This document shows, in pieces, positions 9,600 through 20,404 of a stretch of 64,000 nt of DNA (the stretch's first letter is position 1; each line of letters opens with the position of its first letter). The DNA comes from Alentia gelatinosa (taxonomy: Eukaryota; Annelida; Polychaeta; Phyllodocida; Polynoidae). The notes under the pieces were generated by a model. That model was not told the DNA's origin. It did not search any database and saw nothing but the letters and a program-made list of their open reading frames with translations. Both the position numbers and the translations under genes were made by a program. Location of the stretch: contig OX465592.1 of the NCBI GenBank assembly GCA_950022655.1, positions 3,402,623 to 3,466,622 on the forward strand. Reading direction: 5' to 3'.

Positions 9600-9785
9600 G
9601 TTAGCCAATCAGTCAATATGAAGGGTGAGATAAATTCAGAAACCTATTCAAGTTTACGGTCAGAGCTCGATCCCATCTTGTTTGAATCACTACATAATTC
9701 ATGCGGCTTCGCCTTGTGAATTACAACGCTATTCAAACTTGATGGGATATAATCTCTGTCTGTAAACTTTCATAGGTTTCCTCTA
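9600..9785. mobile_element. GGGTGAGATAA-type fold-back MITE
   Basis: Starts near GGGTGAGATAAATTC, with arms ACCTATTCAAGTTTACGGTC / GTAAACTTTCATAGGTTTCC and an inner hairpin (ATCCCATCTTGTTTGAATC / ATTCAAACTTGATGGGAT) around GCGGCTTCGCC. Relatives: 29920-30120, 32505-33110, 34200-34450, 47570-47755. Confidence 0.75.
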
Positions 9786-10079
9786 TAGTAATCATACTTT
9801 GTTACTCATAACTGTATTAGCATTTATTTGTTCTGTGTTCCTTTCGTAACTACATTTTAAGTATACCTTGGTGTTGCTATTATTAAGTTGTGCTTGTACT
9901 TACATTTATTCCTGTCTATACATACCTCAAGTTGTTATCTAGTTTAATTTATACTCAACTGTTATTACTAAATAATAGTATAGGTTTCTTGATGTTGGTA
10001 CTAAGTTAATACTAATAAGTCAGGTATCCACTGAGCTAAAAGAATGTCTACGATTGGTCTAACAAAACACCTCCCTATG

Positions 10080-10500
10080 ATTACACAACAATGCAGACTG
10101 GCAATATACGATTTGGTTCGTCTATGACATTCAAACATGTTTGATTATCACAGACAAACACTGCATGAAAAGCATCATCAACTGTTGAGTGGTCAATAAT
10201 TGTAGGGGGAGGGGGGGACATGGTTGCGGGGGGCAGGGCGGTCGGGTGGCGAGCCTTTTTCATTTTATGAAATTTAGCCACAATGCGCAATAAAATCACC
10301 AGGTGGCAGCACAATTGCAAACACACTGGTACCCTACCACTAGCCTGGAAGCCTGGCCTAGTTAGACTAAAGGCCAGGTAACGGGTTCCATTTTTACAGT
10401 GCATTATTGGTTACGCCTCCTGGTTCCCCGGTAGTCCGCTAGAGGGCTCGGTAGTCCACTAGAGGGCTCGGCGGAACTAGGTGTATGACTAGGTGTATGA
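10080..10500. other. SLC17 intron 5' of exon B, repeat fragments only
   Basis: Includes one copy (10340-10392) of the word pair TAGCCTGGAAGCCTGGCCTA / GGCCAGGTAACGGG that is tandemly amplified at 60185-60455, and a short direct repeat CGGTAGTCCGCTAGAGGGCT (10431, 10450). No gene seen. Confidence 0.6.
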
Positions 10501-10885
10501 CAAGCGAATACCAGCCATACCACAAGGCTGGTTCCTGGGGTATCCCCTAGTCACAGGCGGGCACCAGCCAAGGTTGAAGGTCATGCCTGTGGAACCCGTT
10601 ACCTGCCCCTTATTCATATGGGCAGGGAACCAGTCTACCCTACCACCAACACAGCCTGGCCTGAAGAGCCTAAAAGCACACACACAATAGGCCGACAACA
10701 TGCCCCACCAGGTCGGCATGGCGTCAGAACCAATCACGGGGAGCCAAAATTCTGTTTACTACAGAAACCCAATGGGTGAGAAGCTTAGCAGAGGACTGGA
10801 TCACACTCTCTGCACCACCGCGGGAAGCGGAGACGATCTAGTCACACACCAGCAGTCGCTCAAGTTGATTGCACGTCGACCTAAT
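10501..10885. other. SLC17 intron, no gene seen
   Basis: Moderately GC-rich sequence with overlapping open frames of 65-91 codons on both strands but no recognisable domain or splice context. I see nothing else in it. Confidence 0.5.
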
Positions 10886-10889
10886 TCCT

Positions 10890-11135
10890 TTTTCATTTTA
10901 TATTGGTACACATATATACGCCCTGCGTATATATATCACACACAGGCTTTTTCTTCTCATATACGCTTGGTGTGAAATACAACCAAGACGCGTCCATATA
11001 CAAAAGGAAACAGTCTTGTATACGCCGCATACGCTGGCGTGAAATATGGGTGTATACATATGAAAACAAGTCTATATACAGCAGATAGACGCACTTCCGC
11101 GATGGCCTATATAGGAATAAACTGGTGGTTTTCGC
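10890..11135. mobile_element. TATACGCC-rich dispersed element, copy 2
   Basis: Contains ATATATACGCCCTGCGTATA and ends in GGCCTATATAGGAATAAACT followed by GGTGGTTTTCGC, the inverted counterpart of words at 3222-3275. Boundaries are approximate. Confidence 0.5.
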
Positions 11136-11495
11136 ACAATGAAATCATCGTACATTGGCGTGTAATCGGTGGCTAGTCTAGTGTCATTTATCTATGAAGC
11201 ATACCTTCCTTATATGTCTTTGACTTTGGACATTTTGAATCGTAAGGACTACATTTAAATCTTAGTAAAACTTGACTCTCAAATGTGATACAACGTATTC
11301 CCACACATTGTTAATGTTTGTGTAGTTGTGTGAATGTGATGTGATTGTCCTGTTATTCCATGTTGACTTCTATACGGAAGATCGCCTCGATAGAGGTGAG
11401 TAATGTAAGTCATTAAGTTTTTCTGAAAAAAAAGAAAAAAAAAGAATGAAAAGAAGTGGATACCTGGCTTTACCTTTGTGTTGTTATTACTAATA

Positions 11496-11868
11496 TGGCG
11501 TTTCCACCTACCGATTATGACCACCGATTATGGCATTTAGCACCGCCGACCGATTATGTTACATTTTGGTGTGATATTCACCGGTTGGAATAAAAAAGGG
11601 TCAGCGATTCTGGTTTAAAATTTTACATAATCTAGCACCACCGACCAACTGGTTGTCAAACCAACAACATTTCTCTAAATTGAATTTAATGGTGGTGGAA
11701 TGAACTTGACTGTCAAAAAATGGTCGTCAACTACTTCAGTTTTCTTCAGAAAATAACCGATGGTCACTGGTTTATGCACACCGGTAGTTTCTCAAATAGG
11801 GCCACCGACGGACTTTTGGACAGAGTGCATATAATCGGTAGGGTTTTTGTCGTCAGGTGGAAACACCA
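11496..11868. mobile_element. MITE with TGGCGTTTCCACCT ends, 373 bp
   Basis: Terminal inverted repeats TGGCGTTTCCACCTACCGAT (left) and ATCGGTAGGG...AGGTGGAAACACCA (right). The interior is full of ACCGATTATG / CATAATCGG words and CACCGAC motifs in both orientations. The right end stops 19 bp short of SLC17 exon A copy 1. No reading frame of its own. Confidence 0.8.
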
Positions 11869-11886
11869 CGTTAGTTGTACTTATAC

Positions 11887-12107
11887 CTTAGTCGTGTTAC
11901 TGAGGTTATTCACGCAGACATCACCCGTTGTCTCGTGTCTGTCTGAGGTGAGGTTGACGCTTATGGATGCGGCTTCTTTGATGAGGTGGGTGTGATTCAC
12001 CATGCAAACAATGGCCACGCTCATGTTCACTCTCAGGGTGTACAGGTTGATAAAGGCGAGACATCCAACGAGGGCCAGCAGCAGCCGGAACGAACATAGC
12101 AGGGGTG
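11887..12107 (-). CDS. SLC17A5-like: SLC17 exon A, copy 1 (helix 1 and lumenal loop), complete
   Basis: A 221 nt exon with acceptor ttttttatag (AG at 12108-12109) and donor AAG|gtataag. It starts in phase 1 and ends in phase 0. It encodes APLLCSFRLLLALVGCLAFI, NLYTLRVNMSVAIVCMVNHT and a loop ending in VNNLSNTTK. The arginine of CSFR aligns with Arg39 of human sialin, and LRVNMSVA is the family helix 1 signature. The loop has NHT, NLT, NLS and NTT glycosylation sequons, as expected for the lumenal loop. Only this copy has both the complete loop and a good donor, so it is the likely functional one. Confidence 0.88.
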
Positions 12108-12423
12108 CTATAAAAAAAACCAACAATATATGAAAACAGGGTTTTATTTTAGGGAGTGTAAACAAACTGATTATGGAAGCATATTTGTGTAAAAAGATAT
12201 ATAAAATGTTTGATGTGAGGTTGATGCTTATGCATGCCGTGAAAACGAGGTTTCATTTTAGGGAGCTTAAACAAACTGATTATAAAAGTATATCAGTGTA
12301 AGAAAGTATATAAAATGTTGAGGTGAGGTTGGCACCTATGATGCTGCAAAAACAGTGTTTCATTTTTGGGAGCATAAACAAACTGATTATAGAAATATAT
12401 CAGGGTAAGGAAATATATATGAC

Positions 12424-12590
12424 GTCTGTGGTGACATTGATGCTTATGGATGCGGCTTCTTTGATGAGGTGGGTGTGATTCACCATGCAAACAATGGCCA
12501 CGCTCATGTTCACTCTCATGGTGTACAGGTTGATAAAGGCGAGACATCCAACGAGGGCCAGCAGCAGCCGGAACGAACACAGCAGGGGTG
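12424..12590 (-). pseudogene. SLC17 exon A, copy 2, no good donor
   Basis: Nearly identical to copy 1 over the acceptor, helix 1 and start of the loop (one difference is YTMRVN for YTLRVN), with a good pyrimidine tract. The 3' end of the loop and the donor are missing: the homology ends at NVTTD and continues into array sequence (gtcata, a poor donor). It could still be an alternative exon if a cryptic donor is used. Confidence 0.75.
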
Positions 12591-12942
12591 CTATAAAAAA
12601 ACCCAACAATATATGAAAACAGGGTTTCATTTCATGAAGCATACATACACAGATTATGGAAGCATATCAGTGTAAAAAAATATATCAAATGTTTGAGGTG
12701 AGGTTGATGCTTATGAATTTTTCAAAAACAGGGCGCTACCAAAAACCCAATAAGACACGAAAACAGGGTTTCATTTTTGGGAGCATAAACAAACTGATTA
12801 TGGAAGCATATTGGTGTAAGAAAATATATAAAATGTCTGAGTTGAGGTTGACACTTATGATGCAGTACAAACAGCATTTCATTTTAGGGAGCGTAAACAA
12901 ACTGTTTCTGGAAGCATATCATTGTAAGAAAATATGTATAAT

Positions 12943-13109
12943 GTCTGTGGTCACATTGACGCTTATGGATGCCGCCTTTTTGGTGCAAATTTTGTGATTC
13001 ACCATGCAAACAATGGCCACGCTCATGTTCACTCTCAGGGTGTACAGGTTGATAAAGGCGAGACATCCAACGAGGGCCAGCAGCAGCCGGAACGAACACA
13101 GCAGGGGCG
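12943..13109 (-). pseudogene. SLC17 exon A, copy 3, no good donor
   Basis: The helix 1 part is unchanged from copy 1, but the loop differs (VNHKICTKKAASISVNVTTD) and ends without a convincing donor. Acceptor cggtag (AG at 13110-13111). The helix is conserved while the loop has drifted, which fits either a young dead duplicate or a variant exon. Confidence 0.7.
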
Positions 13110-13192
13110 CTACCGAAAACACAACAATATATGAAAACAGGGTTTCATTCTAGGGAGTGTAAACTGATTATGAAATTATATCAGTGTAAAAA

Positions 13193-13600
13193 ATGAACAA
13201 AATGTATGAGGAGAGGTTGATGCTTATGGATTATGGAAGATATGGATTATGGAAGTATATCTGGGCAAAAGATTATACCAAGGCTGTGCTGCACCTAACT
13301 CCACACTATAGCCTGCAGCATCTGTACCTCATTGAATGGGATGCAAATGCTGAAATCATGGACTTGGATGTGCAAGTCTGTACTGCTCTGCGTTATGCAA
13401 TGACTGACAATTTTTAAACAGATATATGTTCAAAGTTAGTTTACACTCCTGTTTCTACTACCAAACCACTTTGTATATGACCATATATGGCACGCTCTGT
13501 TTCCATGTATATCTGTAAAACATATGTATATATGTTAAGAAAATGGTTTGTAGAGAAGACACAACTCAAGACAGAGAAATGAAGTAAAAGTTCAGGATGG
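13193..13600. other. Upstream of exon A, no gene seen
   Basis: The short plus-strand frame here (74 codons) has no recognisable domain. A small inverted motif (ATATGTTCAAAG / CATATATGG) is present. I found no initiator exon for SLC17 in this stretch. Confidence 0.5.
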
Positions 13601-13604
13601 TATT

Positions 13605-13705
13605 TATTTGCTTATATTAGATAACAACGTTTCGGATTCATAAAAGATCCTTCATCAGGTTTAAGAAAAACTCACATATGTGGGATGACACTCTTATCTA
13701 ATAAA
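13605..13705 (-). ncRNA. Hammerhead-like ribozyme core motif, second copy
   Basis: On the minus strand: CCTGATGA, a hairpin GGATC...GAATCC, then GAAACG. An outer stem is possible between TTAGATAA before the core and TTATCTAA after it, which are perfectly complementary. Copy 1 at 5440-5500 has the same layout with different stem bases, which looks like compensatory change. The stem III / cleavage-site part is not certain. Confidence 0.38.
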
Positions 13706-14058
13706 AAAAATTGAGCAGACTTGGGGCGTTGTCAAAACAGAACAAGGTTGTTAATGAATTATGTATGTTGCCCAACCAGTGTTCACATACAGAACTCTGC
13801 TAGAATCCACTACTAGAATCATCAAATAAATGGTGGTTTGTTTTTGGGGGGATATTTTCAAATGTCTGTATTAACCTGCATATATAACATCAATCATGTC
13901 TCATCCAGTCTTGTCTATCATCAATACTCCTTTCAAAGAACAGATGCTGAAATTTGATGAATCATTTTACAGTATAATGGGCCATATTTCATGACATCAT
14001 GCAGACCATGAAGGGTCAAATGGATCTCAGTCAAGTTTGACTGGTTTTAATAATTCTG

Positions 14059-14296
14059 TGTAGCGGCTGCCAGCTCTGGCCTCCTAAGGCTTAGTTACCC
14101 ACCTTCAGATAGATCCTATCTAAACCGGTGATGTGCAATGCTATGAGATCCACATAGGTTGGTTCGGTATGTTTTCGGTATATAAGCCGGATGACTATAT
14201 AACCTAGCAACACAAAACCAGACATGTCAACTTGAATAAACAGTGTCGTCTATTACCTAAGTTCTTAGTGATTTGAATGGATCGCCATCCCTTACA
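14059..14296 (+). mobile_element. Probable solo or truncated LTR, 238 bp
   Basis: Starts TGTAGCGG and ends CCCTTACA (TG...CA with inverted TGTA/TACA ends), contains a TATA-like TATATAA and an AATAAA signal about 60 bp before the end. The next bases (CTTGACACCGGAGTGCC) look like the primer-binding zone of a retrotransposon, and about 340 bp of non-coding leader-like sequence follows. No second LTR or gag/pol seen. Confidence 0.45.
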
Positions 14297-14639
14297 GTAA
14301 CTTGACACCGGAGTGCCAAGTAAAGCCAAGGGAACATATCTACGAGCCGAAACAAATAGACTCTTACAACGACTGAAAGGTTTCGGAGAAACCTACTACC
14401 TGAGAGGCTCCAGAGGATTCACTCTTCACAGAGAGAATGCACAGAGGAAAACCTGACTGCCTGCTGCAGACTTGGCCTTAGATACCTCAGAGTTACATAA
14501 TCCGGGGGCACCCGTAGCACTTGCGTGCATGGGCTCACTCGAATCACCACACAGCAGGGACTGGCTTCCCACATCCTCTGGCGAAGAGCGAACACACAAC
14601 TGCTCGACTGACCCAGTCCCTACACCTGCTTACCTTCAT

Positions 14640-14940
14640 TGTTTTTATTTTGGTTAAGACATTTATCTTTCCTGGAGATCTATTTTTTGTTAAGGCATTT
14701 ATCTATCCTGGAGATATATTTCTTTATTAAGATATTTATCTATCCTGGAGATATATTTGTTTATTAAGATATTTATCTATCCTGGGTTCTATCTTTTTGT
14801 TAAGACATTTATCTGTCCTGGAGATCTATCTTTTTGATAAGACATTTATCTGTCCTGGAGATCTATCTTTTTGTTAAGATATTTATTTATCTATCCTGGA
14901 GATCTATCTTTTTGATAAGACATTTATCTGTCCTAGGGTT
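14640..14940. repeat. Minisatellite, about 40 bp unit, 7-8 copies
   Basis: Repeats of TTTATCTATCCTGGAGATCT and TTTTTGTTAAGACA with small length changes. Confidence 0.85.
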
Positions 14941-16430
14941 AGTGGTGAGGTCACTGTGTCCCCCAACACCTAGTTGTAATTTTTACAGAACCTTTAGTAA
15001 TATCAATTAGAGAGAATTGAAGCCAATTTTACATTACAGTTTATGTATATTTTGAATGAAATAACCATATTATTATCAATTTGATGATCTTTTGCGGAAA
15101 TAGAGTACAGGATCTCTGCTAGGAGAGTGCGAGAAATGCAGGCGTTACCCATAGTGGACCGTAAAAATGGAACCCGTTACCTGGCCTATAATGTGACTAG
15201 GCCAGGCTTCCAGGCTAGTTAATCTGCTACTCTCCTACCATACCCTTTGTACTGCTTGGAGAGTGTGCTACATCAAAATCTCCAAACCAATTTTACATTT
15301 TCTTATTTCAATTCCTGTGTATCTTTTCAAAATGTAATGAACATACACCTTGATTTCGCTATCAACTTGTTAGTTATCAATATTTTCTATTAAGTATGGC
15401 TGCTTTTAGAGTATGCATAGAACAAAAGTGCCTGATTTTAGGCATACACTGCAGATACCGTTTGTAGGTCAGTGAAGCAGGGGTTGGTTGCCAATCTAAA
15501 GTTTTGGTTCTGGACAGATTCGGGAGAAATCCGCCAGATGGCAGCACAAAAGGCGGATTTTACGGAAGATAAAGAATTTCAGAAAACGAATCCTGACAAT
15601 ACGATCAAATACACATTATCGGGACCGGCAATGGGGGATACCTCATAAAACACGTGGAAATACGGTGTTGTGACAAATAACCGAGTGACTGGTAACCCCA
15701 ATAGGCTCCCGTTAACGTTGCGTAACATGTGAATGGGAAAAAGGGAGCGTAAAAGCATCTACCACTCAGTCAGTCTTTAAATAGTGATGGCTGCCATTAA
15801 GTGGATTAAGGTTAATTTAACCTGTTTTTGGAGTAGGCCATCTGTGTTATGTCTGACTGGACCCGTGAACTATGTTTAGCCTAGGGCCACTCAAAAAACC
15901 TTGTTTCTAATCACCAAGCCATGGAAAATATGAGGAGGGTGCTTTTTATGTTTTTCAAGATGGATGAAAGATGGCCTTACACTGGCAACCAGAGCTACAC
16001 AAAGGTAGCTTTAGTCATAACCTCGAAGCCAATTTACCATTTTGTTATTTCAGTTTGTTTGTGTTTTTAAAATAGAACCACCATAAAGCTAGATTTCATT
16101 ATCAATCTGTGAAGCTATGGATACTTCCTATCAAGCCTACATGGAACAAAAGTACCTGGATCGCGGCGCACCTCGAGTGATACCGTGTGAGATTTAACCC
16201 GACCAACCCCTATATCGTAGAAGGGGTTGGTTGCCAAACTAAGATGGCCTGAAATGACAAGCGCCATGGTTTGATAACAGGTGGCGGCACAGAACTATCG
16301 GTTGTGTAGCCGATATGAATACCACGGTTTGGGGAATACCTAGATACATATAATACCACTTGAATGCATCCCTGGCATCAGGAGCTTTAATTTGATATCA
16401 AATACGTGTACACATATCTTTCGTGATATC
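14941..16430. other. Intergenic, two diverged copies of a dispersed repeat
   Basis: The stretch near 15270-15500 (TCATTATCAAC.. TTAGCTATGGATA, GAACAAAAGTGCCTG, GGGGTTGGTTGCCAA) recurs at 15965-16245 and partly at 47765-48060. A small hairpin with GATCTCTGCTAGGAGAGTG is at 15105-15145 and one with ACTCTCC...GGAGAGTG at 15222-15264. No coding exon found. Confidence 0.6.
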
Positions 16431-16799
16431 TATCAAGGTTCATCTTATATAAAAACTACAGGTCTATATTTTTTTAGTGTGGCGAAAAACTAATCCTAAG
16501 GATAGAAGTATATCCGTGTATAGAAATAAAAAAAAGAGTTACAGGTTACAGCTAGAACTGCACGAGAATCTCACCCTCGTGGCTCTTCAGTCTCCAGGCC
16601 TAAGCCTGGTTCACTCTGTCTCAATATGCGGGAGAAACTCCAAGGGGATCCGGCAAAATTCTAACGTTTTATATGTGGTAGGTAACAAAACCGTCTAAAG
16701 ACCTTATATAAAAAAAACCGAAATTTTCCAAAAAACGTTTTTGCTGACGTGCGCGGTAGTGAGAAACAAGTTGTTTTTTTGAGTAACCTAAATACCCTC

Positions 16800-17100
16800 T
16801 GGGATTAAAGAAGAAACCGACAAGTTTTGGTCAAAGTCGTTGTTTTCAACGAGTTTGATGCAGAGTGATATGAACGAGACAACAGCCGAGTGAATATCAA
16901 ATAGCGTTCAAACGAGTTAGAGAATGACTTCTTTGACCAAAACGAGTTGCTTTCTGTATTTATCTCACCCCTGTACACACTAAGGTAATGGACAACACAC
17001 AGAATATAGACCATGGAGAATGGACTGCAATACTCATAGGGGTATAGAGAACGAGTTCCCAATGTCAAGCCTATGGACATTTATTCCAGGGGTGAGATAT
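16800..17100. mobile_element. Fold-back element with TTTTGGTCAAAG arms
   Basis: Left arm AGTTTTGGTCAAAGTCGTT near 16814 pairs with CTTTGACCAAAACGAGTT near 16932; the flank GTATTTATCTCACCCCTG is the motif that bounds several other fold-back elements here. A fragment of the right arm recurs at 60886-60920. Confidence 0.65.
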
Positions 17101-17700
17101 ATCAAGGTATGTTACATCAAGGGTCCCCCTGACATACAAAGAAGGGTCTTCATATACGAGCCTAGATAATTAAACGGACCCGAGTATCTATGTCATTTCA
17201 TAACTGCACCCCTGTAGCATATTATTATATACCCGTGCGCGAATGTCTCACTTTTACTGACCAGGAGTACAGATTCCGTTTGTCACTGAGTGACGAACGG
17301 AATATTCATACGTCCCTCTGAATCACGTGACCACTTTTATTCTTGAACTATTGAGTTGCAAAAATGTAAAATCGCGATTTTAATGATTTTTAGGTATATA
17401 ATATTAAGCAGACATAGTGTCTGAATTTCATCTCGAAATACTTTGATATCTTTGATATTCAACTCGTTCTTCTAACTCGGTGAATATTTCCGACCAAAAT
17501 ATATCTGAACAGATCCCATTTAGGCGCACTAACCATGTCTCCATATAATACTTTGAGTACGATGGATAATGAATTACATAGTCAATAATCGATGGTTTTG
17601 TGGACAGGCGGCCATAAACCACGAGAGGTTGACGCGTAGTAATACACGAGCACTAGCGAGTGTATTACGAGGTCAAAAGGGACTATTTTTTCCGTATACC
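17100..17700. other. Intergenic, no gene seen
   Basis: Contains small inverted motifs (GACGCGTAGTAATACACGAG / CGAGTGTATTACGAGG around 17630-17672) of the hairpin superfamily described in the findings. Otherwise nothing recognised. Confidence 0.5.
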
Positions 17701-17782
17701 ATGGTTTTGAGGCCATATACCACAGGTTTGAATCCGTATACCACAGTTATGGTATACGACAGGTTTTATACAATGGGTCGTG

Positions 17783-18390
17783 GTTTACTGAGTCCCCTTA
17801 CATTCTCAATGGGGGCTTTGTATACGATGGATGATAAACAAAGGGTAATGGTTTACTGAGTCTCCATACATTCTCAATAGGTACTTTGTATATGATGGAT
17901 AATAAATAATGGGTCGTGGTTTACTGAGTCCCCATACATTCTCAATGGGGGCTTTGTATACGATGGATAATAAACAATGGGTCGTGGTTTACTGAGTCCC
18001 CATACATTCTCAATGGGGGCTTTGTATACGATGGATGATAAACAATGGGTCGTGGTTTACTGAGTCCCCATACATTCTCAATGGGGTCTTTGTATACGAT
18101 GGATAATAAACAATGGGTCGTGGTTTACTGAGTCCCCATACATTCTCAATGGGGTCTTTGTATACAATGGATAATAAACAATTGGTCCTGGTTTAATGAG
18201 TCCCCATACATTCTCAATGGGGACTTTGTATACCATGGATAATAAACAATGGGTCGTGGTTTACTGAGTCCCCATACATTCTCAATGGGGACTTTGTATA
18301 CCATGGATAATAAACAATGGGTCGTGGTTTACTGAGTCCCCATACATTCTCAATGGGGGCTTTGTATACGATGGATAATAATGTCTTATT
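17783..18390. repeat. 68 bp tandem array, 9 copies
   Basis: GTTTACTGAG recurs at 17783, 17851, 17919, 17987 and onward every 68 bp. Each unit contains CCCCATACATTCTCAATGGG and TTTGTATACGATGGATAATA. The first of these is also found singly at 43463-43482 in reverse, so the array grew out of a dispersed element. Confidence 0.92.
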
Positions 18391-18692
18391 TCCTACCTGG
18401 TGTGACATTTCTCCTGCCTTTCGCCATGGTTTCTGGCAAGGTTAACGCCTGGAGAAGTCGGGCTAAGCAGTCCTTGTGTGGAGTAAGGCCCGCGGGTGAT
18501 GTACCTATAGAAGTCTGTGTCTGTGTGTGTTAGTGTGTCAGGTCACGTGACCCTCTGTGGGGTATGTGTGTAGCAGAGTACAGCATCGGGCATAGACTGG
18601 CACCAGTTCCTGTTTCCCTACGCCTGCCCCACCCCTCCTCTCCTCGATACAGCGACTGGTCAAATCGGTAATGGTGCCGATTTCTGGCGCTG

Positions 18693-19219
18693 TTTAAAGG
18701 CATATCGGACAATTTGGCTTGAAAATTAAAACCCATGTCAATTTCCTGAAAATTTTATATGATGATCTCCAAGTGTTGTGGAACACATATCTAACTTAAA
18801 AATCTGGGGTCACCGTGCTAATTTTTGATGTATAGATCAATATAAGGATAATTTTATATAAGAATATATAGAAATTCAAAAAAAATTTTTTTACATAGTA
18901 AAACCCATGTCATTTTCCTAAAATGTTTACAGAATATAGTACACATATGATACTACTTATTCATGCTTTCAAAATCATAGGTCACCGTGCTTGTTTTTGA
19001 AAGATTTGAAGAAAACCATATTTTCAGTAGATTTCCTATGTAAATCAAGCAATTGCAAATTGGCCTATTTTACCTATCGAGATTGGATAAACTGGACAAA
19101 ATGTTGAATTCATTCATGTAGAACTAGAATGAATCCTAAGAAACCAGTTTGGACTAATAATTGACAATATCTAAAAATCACCAGGTGGCGACACTGTGAA
19201 TTGTAGGATATGCCTTTAA
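18693..19219. mobile_element. MITE with TTAAAGGCATATC ends
   Basis: Left end TTTAAAGGCATATCGG, right end GATATGCCTTTAAC in inverted orientation, TTAA at both borders as for piggyBac-like target duplications. The interior contains TCACCGTGCTTGTTTTTGAA and ATCACCAGGTGGCG. A second copy lacking the left end is at 55285-55600; fragments at 22615, 40615-40675 and 58550-58770. Confidence 0.75.
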
Positions 19220-19557
19220 CGCCAGGCTTGTCCAGCACTCTCCATGCAGAGTTCCTTGTTACTGGTCAGGATATCTGCTTGGAGATTGATTTCCGGGATC
19301 GTCTAGGTTTACCTCTGTCTTCAGTCCCTCTACCCCTCCTCCTACTCCTCACGGGGGTTTTAATTGTTAACGCAGTCCAAAGGAGGTCCATTTGGATTTA
19401 TTGCTCTGATAACATAGTGTAAAGATCTGCAGTCGTTAATTCTGTTTTTAGTCATTTTCACTTGTGAAAAGCAGCATTATTATTAAATAATATATATGTA
19501 AGAGAAATTCCAAAAGACGCCCCTAATCCAAGATGGCCGACATAAGCCATGTTAATT
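19220..19557. other. Intergenic, no gene seen
   Basis: An open frame of 70 codons with a leucine-rich stretch is present but has no initiator context, domain or splice support. Nothing else recognised. Confidence 0.5.
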
Positions 19558-19575
19558 CCCCCCCCCCCCCCCCCC
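19558..19575 (+). repeat. Poly-C tract
   Basis: An uninterrupted run of cytosines, a likely length-variable and sequencing-sensitive site. Confidence 0.9.
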
Positions 19576-19645
19576 GCCGTATTTAGAACGTAAATCCGCA
19601 GTTCCTTCCGGCTTTAGGCTGGTTTATGTTAATACCCAACTTCCT

Positions 19646-19753
19646 GCTGGAGGGGGCGTGGCCGCTGGAGGGGGCGTGGCCGCTGGAGGGGGCGTGGCCG
19701 CTGGAGGGGGCGTGGCCGCTGGAGGGGGCGTGGCCGCTGGAGGGGGCGTGGCC
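19646..19753. repeat. 18 bp GC-box minisatellite, 6 copies
   Basis: Six perfect or near-perfect units of GCTGGAGGGGGCGTGGCC. Each contains GGGGGCGTGGC, a Sp1/KLF-type GC box. Because 18 is a multiple of three, all frames stay open; the apparent peptides are artefacts. Confidence 0.93.
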
Positions 19754-19899
19754 ACTGGAGACAAGCCTGACGCTAAGGATTATATCGCTGACGTGGCGGC
19801 TTGTTACAGGCGCCACGCTCCCACCTCTAGAGGCGTGACTGGCAGTGACGCTAATGAATATGTTAATTTATTTCCTTTATATTGAAGATGTCTCAATAA

Positions 19900-20400
19900 A
19901 CATGATCAGACCCTGCCCGGATCTCGTACCTACAACACCTTTGCGTTGACTTCAACCTTACTTCGTATAGAAACCGTTAGGAGCCTGATAACTATGATAT
20001 AACATAGGGGTAGAGGACTGGAACTTTACAATAGGACCCAGGGAACTGGTGGAGGGAGGGGGGGGGGGTGTAGAAGGAGGTGGAGGGTTACAGGGAGAGG
20101 TTAGGGTTGCAATCTACAGGAGGTTTCGTTCTTAATGGGCAAGTCTTTGATTCCTGGACCAGTCACACCGCAACATAGTTTATCGTAATTTTGTTTAATC
20201 ATGAATGTCCATAATCAAAGACTTGAGCAAGTCTACTTCGGTCATAACATCAGGGAATAGTTATAAATATCATTTAAGATCTTTTTTTTTTATTTAGAAA
20301 AATGACCTACATTTAACCGGAGCAGGGCGTTCTTCCATGTGACTGTTGGAGAACAATGAACACATAGAATATGTATCCTGGTTTAAGTCGGTTTTTTTAA
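19900..20400. other. Intergenic, no gene seen
   Basis: Includes a poly-G tract near 20060 and an inverted repeat built on CAAGTCTTTGATT (20138) and AATCAAAGACTTGAGCAAGT (20213), a small fold-back also found at 22420 and 53360. Confidence 0.5.
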
Positions 20401-20404
20401 GGGA

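Larger units (their letters stand above)
1838..12107 (-). other. SLC17A5-like: SLC17 sialin-type transporter gene, visible part of the locus
   Basis: Seven exons, A 11887-12107, B 8696-8810, C 7764-7885, D 6837-6924, E 6019-6114, F 4055-4188, G 1838-1990, read right to left. They add up to 929 nt, about 310 residues of a family that usually has about 500. Every boundary is GT-AG and every phase joins without shifting. The product aligns from just before transmembrane helix 1 to the loop after helix 7 of human sialin. Known family role: proton-coupled export of sialic acids from lysosomes, or vesicular anion uptake by relatives. Which invertebrate SLC17 paralogue this is cannot be decided here. 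C-terminal exons lie left of base 1. Confidence 0.88.
12110..13190. repeat. Nested tandem array of about 110 bp units around three exon A copies
   Basis: Units with GGTTTCATTTTAGGGAGC, AAACTGATTATGGAAGCAT and GTGAGGTTGACGCTTATG recur at about 12139, 12249, 12354, 12624, 12768, 12871 and 13140. The last word is the reverse complement of the exon A 3' end, so the unit itself contains part of the exon. Complete exon copies sit inside a longer 480-520 bp period (exon starts 12107, 12590, 13109). Confidence 0.85.

Noticed and set aside
14472..14730. Short frames after the LTR-like sequence, considered as gag
   Set aside because: Too short, no zinc knuckle or other gag feature, and they run into a minisatellite.
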